Below, in pieces: positions 41,794 through 52,035 of a DNA stretch of 64,000 nt (position 1 is its first letter; the number at the start of each line of letters is the position of its first letter). The position numbers and the translations under genes were made by a program. Source of the DNA: Bufo bufo. Lineage: Eukaryota; Chordata; Amphibia; Anura; Bufonidae. The notes beneath the pieces were generated by a model. That model made no database searches. It saw nothing but the letters and a program-made list of their open reading frames with translations, and was not told where the DNA came from. The stretch lies in contig NC_053390.1 in assembly GCF_905171765.1 (NCBI RefSeq), positions 215,270,927-215,334,926 on the forward strand. Reading direction: 5' to 3'.

Positions 41794-43327
41794 GGCTACT
41801 TTCACACTAGCGTTCGGGGCTCCACTTGTGAGTTCCGTTTGGGGACGCTTCAAGTTAGAATATACTGAGAACTGTGTACATGACTGCCCCCTGCTGCCAG
41901 GCAGCAGGGGGCAGACCCCCCCCCCCCCCCCTGTATTTAACTTATTGGTGGCCAGTGCGGGCCCCCCTCCCTCCCCAGTATTAATTGTAACCTGTGCGGC
42001 CCCCCTCCCTCCTATATTCATCGGTGGCCAGTGCGAATTCCCAGTAATATGACCAGTGTGGAGTCCCCCTCCCTCCCTCCCCAGTATTAAATATGACCAG
42101 TGCGGCCTCTCCCTCCCTCCCCAGTATTAAATATGACCAGTGCGGCCTCCCCCTCCCTCCCTCCCCAGTATTAAATATGACCAGTGCGGCCTCCCCCTCC
42201 CTCTATATTCATTGGTGGCCCGGCCAGTGCGGATTCCAAGTATTGTGACCAGTGCGGCCTCCCCTCTCCCCCCCCCCCCCCCCCGCCTAATTAAAATAAC
42301 CCCACCCCACCCTCATCATTGGTGGCAGCGGAGAGTACCGATCGGAGTCCCAGTTTAAATCGCTGGGGCTCCGATCGGTTACCATGGCAGCCAAGACGCT
42401 ATTGCAGTCTTGGCTGCCATGGTTACTTAGCAACAAATACAAGCATTATACTTACCTGAAGAGCTGCGATGTCTGTGTCCGGCCGGGAGCTCCTCCAACT
42501 GGTAAGTGAAAGGTCTGTGCTATAGGCAATGCGCCGCACAGACCTTTCACTTACCAGTAGGAGGAGCTCCCGGCCGGACACAGACATCGCAGCTCTTCAG
42601 GTAAGTAATGCTTGTATTTGTTGCTAAGTAACCATGGCAGCCAGGACTGCAATAGCGTCTTGGCTGCCATGGTAACCGATCGGAGCCCCAGCGATTTTAA
42701 CTGGGACTCCGATCGGTACTCTCCGCTGCCACCAATGATGGGGGGAGGGGGGGGGGGTTATTTTAATTAGGCAGAGGGGAGGCCGCACTGGTCACAATAC
42801 TTGGAATCCGCACTGGCCGGGCCACCAATGAATATAGAGGGAGGGGGAGGCCGCACTGGTCATATTTAATACTGGGGAGGGAGGGGGAGGCCGCACTGGT
42901 CATATTTAATACTGGGAATCCGCACTGGCCACCGATGAATATAGAGGGAGGGGGGCCGCACTGGTTACAATTAATACTGGGGAGGGAGAGGGGGCCCACA
43001 CTGGCCACCAATAAGTTAAATACAGGAGGAAGGGGGGGGGGGGGGTCTGTTCCCTGCTGCCTGGCAGCATCTGCCAGGCAGCAGGGGGCAGTTATGTACA
43101 CAGTTCTCAGTATATTCTAACTTGAAGCGTCCCCATCACCATGGGAACGCTTCTGTGTTTAGAATATACGGTCGATCTGAGTTTTCCGAAGTGAAAAATC
43201 AGATCTGAAATAAACAGTTATGCAAACGGATCAGTTCTAAACGGATGCAAGCGTTTGCATTATAGGAGCGGATCCGTCTGTGCAGACACCAGACGGATTC
43301 GCTCCTAACGCAAGTGTGAAAGTAGCC
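41794..43327. mobile_element. Harbinger-type foldback element (1,534 bp) inside DIRS D recombinase
   Basis: Ends GGCTACTTTCACACTAGCGT and its inverse ACGCAAGTGTGAAAGTAGCC are flanked by TTA (41791-41793, 43328-43330), the three-base duplication of PIF/Harbinger transposons. Almost the whole element is one palindrome centred near 42525, with arms of about 700 bp containing CCCTCCCTCCCCAGTATTAA-type repeats and a CCATGGCAGCCA hairpin. There is no coding capacity. Confidence 0.85.
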
Positions 43328-43330
43328 TTA

Positions 43331-43418
43331 CACACCTTCACAAAATTGTAGCGGGTGCATTCTTTTGCCTCGGCGGATGCTGCTCTCGGCCGCAGGGTCT
43401 TGACGGCCGCAGTGTAGA
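43331..43418 (+). pseudogene. DIRS recombinase C-terminal tail (copy D)
   Basis: After removal of the insert the frame continues HTFTKL, with the tyrosine codon position now altered (TTG TAG in place of TTT TAC), then RVHSFASADAALGRRVLTAAV. So the nucleophile is lost independently of the insertion. Confidence 0.75.
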
Positions 43419-43483
43419 GACTTCCATGATGGAGTTGCTTTCTTGGGGGTTTTGTCTTCCCTCCCCGTGGACTGCTTTAGGAC

Positions 43484-43582
43484 GTTCCACGGTCCTGTGT
43501 CCCCCAATGATATGAGCGAGAAAACAAGATGTTTGTGAACTCGCCTGTAAAATCTCTTTCTCGCTTTATTCATTGGGGTAGC
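43484..43582. repeat. Internal complementary region of DIRS D
   Basis: CCACGGTCCTGTGTCCCCCA... mirrors the left end (37803-37840) with about two changes; the second part mirrors the right end. Confidence 0.78.
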
Positions 43583-43903
43583 AGCACCCATCCAATGTTC
43601 TTAGTGCGGCATGTGGGGTCCATGGATTGCTTGTTTTTGGTTTGGTCTTATGGCACTGTGCAGTTGTTGTTTGGTTTTCAGTTTAATTTCTGCTTCTCCT
43701 AATGCTGGAGCACAAACTGATATGCTCTCTCCAGGCTGGAGGGGGTATAGCTGGCAGGGAGGAGCTAACAGTTTTCAGCCTAGTGTCGCCTCCTAGTGGC
43801 AGCAGCAAGCTATACCCACGGTCCTGTGTCCCCCCCAATAAATAAAGCGAGAAAGAGATTTTACTGGGGAGTTCACAAAATTCTCTTTTTTTTGTTTCAA
43901 CAG

Positions 43904-44067
43904 GAGAAAATTCACTGCTACCTGCTAAGACTCCTATATTGGCATTGTTGGAAAATTTGCAGGAGTGCAGCCAGTGTGAACTTACTTTGCAACTCATGAT
44001 TAGGGCATTTGGCACTTGTCTGCAACATGGTGTTTCAAATAATATGGACAATCATTTGAGTGTAAAG
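43904..44067 (+). CDS. kntc1: kntc1 exon 11 in window
   Basis: 164 bases. With the carried G it reads GENSLLPAKTPILALLENLQ, ECSQCELTLQLMIRAFGTCL and QHGVSNNMDNHLSVK, matching KNTC1 ISALLQNLQESSQWELAL and FGTCLQHSVSN. Acceptor TTTCAACAG ends at 43903; donor GTATAG starts at 44068; it ends in phase 0. The T tract of the acceptor is continuous with the end of DIRS D. Confidence 0.94.
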
Positions 44068-44220
44068 GTATAGTAACATTTGTGCTAACTAACATTCGTG
44101 ATTATTATTCATGGCCTGAACTTTTAACAGTATATTTTTTTTTGTTGGTTTTTTTTTGTGTGTTCTGACCTCTGTGGAGCTTTTCAGAAAAGGTTTTCAG
44201 TATAATAAAATTGCCTAGGG

Positions 44221-44536
44221 CAGTGGTGACGAACCTATGGCATGGGTGCCAGAGGCGGCACTCAGAGCCCTCTGTGGCACCCGCACCCTGGAAAAAAAGT
44301 GTATGGCGTGGCGTGCCAATATGCCTTAGACTTTTCCTGCCATTCATCAGCTCAGGGCGTACTAACAGCACAGGCAGCGCTTTGAATGTAGGCAGGCTAT
44401 TATAGCTAAATGATTAAGTACATGGAAGATAAACTATTGTTGTTCAGGTTAACTTGCCATGTTGGCATTTTACGATAAATAAGTGGGTTTTGGGTTGCAG
44501 TTTGGGCACTCGGTTGTAAAAGGTTCGCCATCAGTG
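44221..44536. mobile_element. hAT-type MITE, 316 bp
   Basis: Ends CAGTGGTGACGAACC and GGTTCGCCATCAGTG are inverted repeats. Flanking 8-mers GCCTAGGG (44213-44220) and GCCTGGGG (44537-44544) differ at one base, fitting an aged hAT duplication. It has a CACTCAGAGCCCTCTGTGGC motif and no coding capacity. Confidence 0.82.
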
Positions 44537-44544
44537 GCCTGGGG

Positions 44545-45090
44545 TATAAGGCCCCTTTCACACGGGCGAGTATTCCGCGCGGATGCGATGCGTGAGGTGA
44601 ACGCATTGCACCCGCACTGAATACCGACCCATTCATTTCTATGAGGCTGTTCAGATGAGCGGTGATTTTCACGCATCACTTGTGCGTTGCGTGAAAATCG
44701 CAGCATGCTCTATATTCTGCGTTTTTCACGCAACGCAGGCCCCATAGAAGTGAATGGGGTTGCGTGAAAATCGCAAGCATCCGCAAGCAAGTGCGGATGT
44801 AGTGCGATTTTCACGCACGGTTGCTAGGAGATGATCGGGATGGAGACCCGATCATTATTATTTTTCCTTATAACATGGTTATAAGGGAAAATAATAGCAT
44901 TCTGAATACAGAATGCATAGTAAAACAGCGCTGGAGGAGTTAAAAAAAAAAATAATAATAATAATAATTGAACTCACCTTAGTCCACTTGATCACGTAGC
45001 CCGGCATCTCCTTCTGTCTCCTTTGTTGAACAGGCCATCAGCAGAGTATCGGCTGTAATATCTTACAAAGGCGTCCGGGCTGCCATGTAC
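44545..45090. repeat. Harbinger-like MITE fragment plus intron
   Basis: Starts TATAAGGCCCCTTTCACACG and contains CGCATCCGCGCGGA-type and GTGAAAATCGCA palindromes (44680-44820). The expected right end is not found before the next element, so it is probably truncated. Confidence 0.5.
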
Positions 45091-45094
45091 CTAA

Positions 45095-45465
45095 GGCCTC
45101 CTGCACACAAACCCTGCGGCCGAATACAGTCTGTGGGGCAGCGGATCGCGGACCTATTCACTTTAATAGGTCCGCGATCCGGCCGTCTTTTTGCCGAACT
45201 GAAGTACGAGACGAAACCCCACGGAAGCACTCCGTAGGGTTCCGTTCCGGATTTGCGGACCGCATCCGTCGCTCCGTTGCGTGGTCCGCAAAAAAATTAT
45301 AACCTGTTCTATTCTTGTCCGCGCTTTGCGGATAAGACTAGGCAGTTATATTAAAGGCTGTCCATGCCGTTCCACAAATTGCAGAACGCACACGGACGCC
45401 ATCCGTGTTTTGTGGATCCGCAATTTGTGACCTGCATAACACACAACGGTCGTGTGCATGTAGCC
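45095..45465. mobile_element. Foldback MITE with GGCCTCCTGCACAC ends
   Basis: Left end GGCCTCCTGCACACAAACC... and right end GGTCGTGTGCATGTAGCC are inverted copies. The flanking triplets are TAA and TTA. Internal words GGTCCGCGATCCG and TTTGCGGA recur. The same family begins again at 45720. Confidence 0.6.
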
Positions 45466-45719
45466 TTAGTGTAAGTGTAGCAGTGACTATACGGTGCATT
45501 GCGATTAAATGACTATTGCAATGCACTGTATAGTGATCAGACCCACTGGATCTTCAAGAACCAAATGGAACTTGATAAAAAAAAAGTTAAAAAGTGTAAG
45601 AAAAAAAATGAAAAAATAATTTTCTCATATCCGTATGTCATTGAAAAACTTAAAAACTACACATGATTGGTATTGCCGCTTCCGTAACGACCTAATTTAT
45701 AATAGTATCATGTTACTAA

Positions 45720-45796
45720 GGCCTCATGCACACGACCGTTGTTTTGGTCCGCATCCGAGCCGCAGTTTCCGTGGTACGCCAAAAAATATAACCTGT
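45720..45796. mobile_element. Left part of a foldback MITE cut by the LINE
   Basis: GGCCTCATGCACACGACCGT opens a MITE related to 45095-45465. It is interrupted at AAAAAATATAACCTGT (45781-45796) and continues after the LINE at about 49386 with the same word and CCTATTCTTGACCGTTTTGC. Confidence 0.65.
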
Positions 45797-48700
45797 TGTG
45801 GCGTGTCCGTCATCCCAAAGTGCGTCAGTTTTCTTGCTATACTAGATCGCATGAGGCCTTGTCACGCATTGATCTGGCGCTGGGATCTGAGTTGGTGTGT
45901 AGGCAGGTGGAGGAGGTGAAATACCTGGCTAGGGCTTTGTCTGACCATTCCCCTCTGCTTTTGCGATTGTCCACCGCGCCCACGGTTCCGATATCTCAAC
46001 AGTTGTGGACATTTAACTCTTTTTGGCTGCAGGTGATTGATTTTTCCCATGTCAGCTCCACTATACAGGAATATTTTACCTTAAATGTAGGCTCAGCTGC
46101 AGGCGGTGTGGTGTGGGATGCCATGAAGGCTTGTTTAAGGGGTATGCTTATTCAAGGGATTAGTAGGGCCAAACTTAAAAGTAGACAATTTGGAGAGTTT
46201 TTGAGGGATCGGGTGGGGGTGACGGAGGCGCAGTATGTGGAGAAGGGGGATCAGTTATCTCTATCGGTCTGGAAGGAGGCACAGGACGCATATAACTCGC
46301 ACGTTGTGGAGCTTGCACGTACAAAACAATCTTTTCAGCGACAGAAGTATTACGATGAGGGAGAGAAGGCGGGCCACCTACTGGCTACTGTGGCTAGGGC
46401 GCAGACCACGTCGGTATATGTTACAGCTTTACAGGGGGAGGATGGAAGGGACATAGTGGATAGCCAGGTCATAGTGTCGGTGTTCCGTGCCTTTTATGCT
46501 GATTTGTACCAATCTCGTCTAGATTATAATAGGGAAGATATATCATTGTATTTGCAGGGGGTATCCCTGCCTAAGTTGTCAGACTCAGATAGTGCATATC
46601 TAAATGGCCCGCTACAATTGCTGGAAATCGAGGAGGCGGTGGCCTCTATGGCAAATAATAAATCCCCAGGTACTGATGGGCTGCCGGTGGAAATCGATAA
46701 GAAGTTTGGAGACATCTTACTGCCCCAGCTGCTGAAGGTTTACCAGGAGGCCTCAGAGACTGGGTCGCTTCCTGCGTCAATGCAAGAGGCTATTATTGTG
46801 GTTCTTCCTAAACCTGGGAAGAATCCACTTCTTCCGGATTCCTACCGGCCAATCTCATTGTTACCCACAGATATAAAGATACTTGCTAAGGCGCCTTTCT
46901 AAGGTTATCTCTTCCATTGTGCATATGGATCAGTCAGGATTTTTACCGAACAGATCTACAGCGATTAACATCCGACGCCTTTATCTTAATATGCAGATCC
47001 CGGTAGATAACCCAGGGGATAGAGTCATTTGTTCCTTAGCTGCCGCTAAGGCATTCGATAGTATAGAGTTGGAGTATTTGTGGGAGGTACTGGAGAGGTT
47101 TGGTTTGGGAGATAACTTTATAGCGTGGGTGCGGTTGTTATATGGTGGGCCTACAGCTCGAGTACGGGTGAATGGATGTTTATCAGAAGGGTTTCGGCTT
47201 TATAGGGGAACTAGGCAGGGCTGCCCCCTATCTCCGTTACTATTTGCCCTGGCTATAGAGCCATTGGCGGCTATGATTCGGAGTCATGCTGACGTCATTG
47301 GGTTTAAGCGGGGCGGGTTTCAGGAGAAAATAGCATTGTATGCGGACAATTCCTTACTGTTCTTGGCCGAGGCTAGAGAATCCCTTCCAGTAGTTATGGA
47401 TGTGATTGGCACTTTTGGGCAGTACTCTGGTCTGGTTATCAATTGGAGTAAATCGTCCCTCCTTCCTATAGATCGTGTAGATCACTCTGCGGATTATGCT
47501 GAGTCAGGATTACAGGTGTTGAGTGAATTCAAGTATCTGGGGGTGGTGGTGTCTAGGAAGCTTACTGATTATGAGAAACTAAATTTGTCTCCCCTCATGG
47601 GCAGATTCAAACAAAAACTTCATGTCTGGTCTAAGCGGCCGCTGTCAGTGGTAGGACGGATTAAACTTATCAAGATGATCTGGATGCCTCAGCTGCTTTA
47701 CCTACTACATAATTCCCCCATATGGTTACCGCTCAGATTTTTTCACTCAATTAATAGACTGTTTAGGGAGCTTATATGGAGGGGGGGCTCAGCAAGACTG
47801 CGGCTGGAAATACTGCAGAGAGGTAAAACTGATGGGGGATTGGCTCTTCCAAACCCGTGGGTGTATTTCCTAGCTTCCCAACTTCAGCATATGAGGGGCT
47901 GGGAAAGGGGAGAGGGAGATACTCAACATAGGCTACTGAGAGACTTTTTGGTGGCGTTAGAGGCAGATAAGCTAAAGATGTCGGGTGTGGCGTTCCCTAC
48001 ACTGCGCCTCTTGCATAAAATGTGGTGGAAAGTGAGGGACATGCAGGGCATTAAGGGCGTAACGCAGTATACCTCTATATGGGACACCCCGTGGTTGCCT
48101 CATTTAGGTTCTTTGCAGGGAATGGGGGGTTGGCGTAACAGGGGCATTATTAGAATTCACCAACTTATTGATAATAATGGTCTTAAATCTTATGAGCAAC
48201 TTCAGACGGAAACTGCATTGCCGTCCTCCGATTTCTATAGGTATTTGCAGCTGCGCCATGCCTTCCGGGCTGACCAGGACGGCGGTATGTTGAGCACGGT
48301 ACTTCAAAACAAGATTATTGCGTTTATAGAGAAGAGGGATTCCTCCTCTGGAGTTATTTCTTTGCTCTATCAGACCTTGCTGGATCTATTTCTGCAAGAC
48401 CACCCGATAAATAGTAGGACAAAATGGGAAGCGGAGATGGGGCCGTTAGAGGAAACCCAGTGGCAGGAGATATTGGAGAGGATTCCGCAGCTCTCTCTCA
48501 GCGAGGCCCATAGGCTGTCGCACCTATATCTAATTCATAGGGTTTATAGAACTCCTCAGTTTCTGTTTAATATTGGACTTCGGTTGGACTCCAAATGCCC
48601 GCGATGCGGGGAGGAAGCAGGTATGCTGCACATGCTGTGGTCGTGCTCGGCACTGGAAGGTTTTTGGCGCGCAGTGCTGCATCTTATGAACTCTCTGAAT

Positions 48701-49018
48701 GAAGTTACGCTGGATGTGACGCCATTTGTCTGTATATTGGGGTATGTGAAGGACTTGCCAATCACTGAGCCCAGGAAGATAGCAGTGGCCAGAATGTTGT
48801 ATATGGCTCGTAAGCTGATTGCTCAACATTGGCTGGATGAGGGTAGTCCTAGTAAAACCGAATTTATAGCCAAGATTAATTGGTTACTTAATCTGGAACG
48901 AGGGGTCTATAGGAAGAGGGGTGCCATGGCCAAATTTGAAAAGCTCTGGACTCCTTGGATTGATGCCCCCGGGCTGGCGTCCAGGGAACTTCAGAGATAC
49001 CGTCTGGGATTAGTGTGA
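45797..49018 (+). pseudogene. LINE ORF2 (endonuclease C-terminus, RT, zinc-knuckle tail), inactivated
   Basis: The endonuclease tail is visible as SRIDLALGS and ALSDHSPLLLRL. RT begins with NNKSPGTDGLPVEI and PDSYRPISLLPTDIKILAK. A frameshift at about 46885-46900 is followed by DQSGFLPNRST, RQGCPLSPLLFALAIEPLA and the active-site box ALYADNSLLFL, where the usual YADD has become YADN. The upstream catalytic motif reads SLAAAKAFDSIE where LINEs have Asp after SL. The C-terminus has CPRCGEEAGMLHMLWSCSAL, the CCHC-type knuckle of L1-clade ORF2. The frameshift and loss of two catalytic aspartates make it dead. Confidence 0.85.
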
Positions 49019-49380
49019 GGGTACTATCGCTCATTGTACATATATGGCTTGGTGATTGGCGATTTCTCATAGAAGACATGGAATGCTTCTACGATATGTA
49101 ATGTAATGTGGGGAGGTTATGGCCGATAACAAATGTATATTCCAACTCCGATTATAAGATCACAAATTTTCTCTCAAGATTTTGTGGGATTGTTGTAGGG
49201 ATGGGGCTTGTGCCTGTGTCATTTTTATGCGGTTGTACTGGTGTAACCGAATGTTGAAGCTATGCAAGATGGAGGGCATCGCAATGATAGTTTGTGGGGG
49301 GAGGGTATGTGGGGGTTGGGGCCTTATGTTTGTATTATTATTAAAAAATGCTAATAAAAAATTACTTAATAAAAAAAAAA
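45797..49380 (+). mobile_element. 5'-truncated L1/Tx1-like LINE
   Basis: The element starts within the endonuclease domain, carries a nearly full reverse transcriptase and C-terminal domain, and ends in an A-rich tail with AATAAAAAA words. The host word ATATAACCTGT occurs at both ends (45786-45796 and about 49387-49397) as the target duplication, with a 2-bp difference. It is inserted into a foldback MITE, in sense with kntc1. Confidence 0.85.
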
Positions 49381-49402
49381 ATATATAACCTGTCCTATTC
49401 TT

Positions 49403-49703
49403 GACCGTTTTGCGGATAAGAATAGGCAGTTACCATATTTTTGGCTTTATAAGACGCATATAACTCGCACGTTGTGGAGCTTGCACGTACAAAACAATCT
49501 TTTCAGCGACAGAAGTATTACGATGAGGGAGAGAAGGCGGGCCACCTACTGGCTACTGTGGCTAGGGCGCAGACCACGTCGGTATATGTTACAGCTTTAC
49601 AGGGGGAGGATGGAAGGGACATAGTGGATAGCCAGGCCATAGTGTCGGTGTTCGACCGTTTTGCGGACAAGAATAGGCAGTTACCATATTTTTTGCTTTA
49701 TAA
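49403..49703. repeat. Rearranged block: 201-bp copy of LINE ORF2 between two copies of a 50-bp MITE segment
   Basis: 49453-49653 equals 46285-46485 with one mismatch and no indel. It is bracketed by GACCGTTTTGCGGATAAGAA... (49403-49452) and the same 50-base segment again at 49654-49703. The joint at the left is at the shared word GACGCA. Confidence 0.88.
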
Positions 49704-49760
49704 GACACATTCTCCCCCCCCCCAAAAAAAAAGTGGGGGGGGGGGGGAATGGCCGTGCAT
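49700..49760. repeat. TTTATAAGACAC repeat end with C/A/G homopolymers
   Basis: A CTTTATAAGACACATTCT word followed by C, A and G runs. A related CTTATAAAGC word begins the next palindrome. The same kind of word (ACCGTATTTTTCGCCCTCTA) stands at 62437. Confidence 0.5.
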
Positions 49761-49774
49761 CTTATAAAGCGGAT

Positions 49775-50325
49775 ACTTCGCTGGCCGCTATGCTGCACAG
49801 CGCGGCCAGCGAAGTATCAGTGTGGAGGGAGGAGCCGGGATACACTCATGGCGGGGCCTCGGTGCAGTGACTCTACTCTAATACACCGGGCCCCGCAACT
49901 GTTAAATACATTCAATCCGATCTATATCTAAATGTATACCGCACTGTTCAGTATTTACTGTAGTACCGTAAGTACAGCATTAAGACGGCGCAGACCGGCA
50001 GCTCCCTCGGTCATGCGCCGCCTGCCGCAGCTCCCTCCTCATGCGCCGCCTGCCTGTTCATTCATAAAGTGAGATAAGCAGACAGGTGGGCAGGCGGCGC
50101 ATGAGGATGGAGCTGGGGCAGGCAGCGCATGACCGAGGGAGCTTCTGGTCTGCGCCGTCTTAATGCTATACTTACGGTACTACAGTAAGTACCGAACAGT
50201 GCGGTATACATTTAGATATAGATCGGATTGAATGTATTTAACAGTTGCGGGGCCTGGTGTATTAGAGTAGTCACTGCACCGGGCCCCGCCATGAGTGTCT
50301 CCGCCTCCTCCCTCCACACTGATGC
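49775..50325. repeat. Palindrome of about 550 bp
   Basis: Arms from GAGGGAGGAGCC...CACTCATGGCGGGGCC (49823-49860) to the inverse at 50282-50318, via GTGCAGTGACTCTACTCTAA and GACGGCGCAGACC words, centred near 50070. A minisatellite starts straight after it. No coding. Confidence 0.85.
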
Positions 50326-50334
50326 ATCTGATGG

Positions 50335-50745
50335 GGGATCTGTAGATGACACTTATGGGGATCTGTGGATGACATAAGTGTCATCCACAGATCCCCCATC
50401 AGTGTCATCCACAGATCCCCCATCAGTGTCATCCACAGATCCCCCATCAGTGTCATCCACAGATCCCCCATCAGTGTCATCCACAGATCCCCCCCATCAG
50501 TGTCATCCACAGATCCCCCATAACAGTGCGTCTTCCACAGTTCCCCCATAACAGTGCGTCTTCCACAGTTCCCCCATAACAGTGCGTCTTCCACAGATCC
50601 CCCATAACAGTGCGTCATTCACAGATCCCCCATAACAGTGCGTCATCCGCAGATACCCCATAACAGTGCGTCATCCGCAGATCCCCCATAACAGTGCGTC
50701 ATCCGCAGATCCCCCATAACAGTGCGTCATCCGCAGACCACCATT
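50335..50745. repeat. Minisatellite, 23-25 bp units in two blocks
   Basis: First block (to about 50520): units of CAGATCCCCCATCAGTGTCA plus TCCA. Second block: CAGTTCCCCCATAACAGTGC plus GTCTTCCA, grading into CAGATCCCCCATAACAGTGC plus GTCATCCG. The clean change of unit type suggests separate expansions. Minus-strand peptide repeats (LWMTLMGD) are by-products. Confidence 0.9.
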
Positions 50746-50768
50746 AGCTCAAAACCTAACAAAAGCAC

Positions 50769-51330
50769 ACCTTTACATTTACCACAAGAGGAACCCCATA
50801 AAAAATAATAAACACTGACAGAATTACCATTTTGCCCTCTTTGCTCCACAAAAAATGGTATAAAAAGGGATCAAAAAGATATATGTACCCAAAAATGATA
50901 CCAATAGAAACTACAGCTCTTACTGCAAAAAATGAGGTTCCATACAGCTGCATTGGTGAAAAAATTTAAATGTTATGGATTTTAGTATATGGTGATGCAA
51001 AATATGATTTATTTTTAACACAAAAGGGATTTTATGCTGAAAAAGTAGTAAAACATAAAAAAAACTATATAAATTTGGTATCGCCATAACCGTATCAACC
51101 CACATAATAAAATAATCATACAAAATTTACCGTAAGAGGAACCCCATAAAAATGAAAAACAATGACAGAATTGCCATATTTGCTCACTTCACCTCCACAA
51201 AAAATGGTATAAAAGTAATCAGAAAGACATGTAGACAAAAAGGATACCAATAAAAACTACAGCCCGTCCTGCAAAAAACAAGCCCTCACACAGCTACATT
51301 GGTGACAAAATAATAATGTTATGGGCCCTA
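50769..51330. repeat. Tandem duplication of about 355 bp
   Basis: The word order ATTTACC, AGAGGAACCCCATAAAAA, GACAGAATT(A/G)CCAT, AAAAAATGGTATAAAA, CAGCTACATTGGTGA occurs twice, starting near 50774 and 51127. Confidence 0.75.
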
Positions 51331-52035
51331 AACTAATTTCAGCAGATTACATGTTAGAAAATCCAGATGCCGCTCCTTCCCTTCTGAATGCTGCCGTGCC
51401 TCCAAACAGCGGTTTATGACCACATATACGGGTGTTCCCGTATTCTGAAAAAAATAAAAATAAATTGTAGGGTGCATTTTCTCCTGTTTCCTATTGTGAA
51501 AATGAAAAATTGGGGCTAAAGCAACTTTATATTAAAAATAACAGTTCATTTTTCATTTTTACAGCCATGTGTTTCTAAAATTTTATGAAACGCTTGTTGG
51601 GTCAATGCATTCACTTCACCCCTAGAATTAGTCATTGAGGAGTGTAGTTTACAAAATAGGGTCACTTTTTGGGGTTTTCTTTCTAGAGGTACCTCAGGGT
51701 CTCTTCAAATGTGACGTGGCACCTGAAAACCATACCAGCAAGATCTGCCCTCCGTTAACAATATGGTGCTCCCTTCCCTCTGCACCCTGCCATGCGCCCA
51801 TACTGCAGGCTACGACCACATATGGGGTGTTTCTGTAAACTGCAGAATTATGGTAATAAATATTGAGGTTTCTTTGACTGTTAACCCTTGCCGTGTCACA
51901 GGAAAATTGGATTTAAATGGAAAATATGAACAAAATTTTTTTAAAATTTCCCCTCCAATTTGCTTTAATTCTTGTGGAACAACTAAAGGGTTAATAAAGT
52001 TTGTAAAATCAGTTTTGAATAACTTGAGGGGTGTA

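Larger units (their letters stand above)
37803..43889 (+). mobile_element. DIRS-type retrotransposon copy D, internally deleted, with Harbinger-type insert
   Basis: Left end TTTCTTGCTCATATT; right end in a T run about 14 bp before a kntc1 exon. Gag and a shortened pol are present, RNase H is deleted, and the recombinase is cut by a 1,534-bp foldback element. The internal complementary region differs from the left end at a few positions, so this is an older copy. It is in sense with kntc1. Confidence 0.9.

Noticed and set aside
50335..50745. Regularly spaced repeats resembling a CRISPR array
   Set aside because: Units are contiguous minisatellite repeats without unique spacers, and the DNA is vertebrate.
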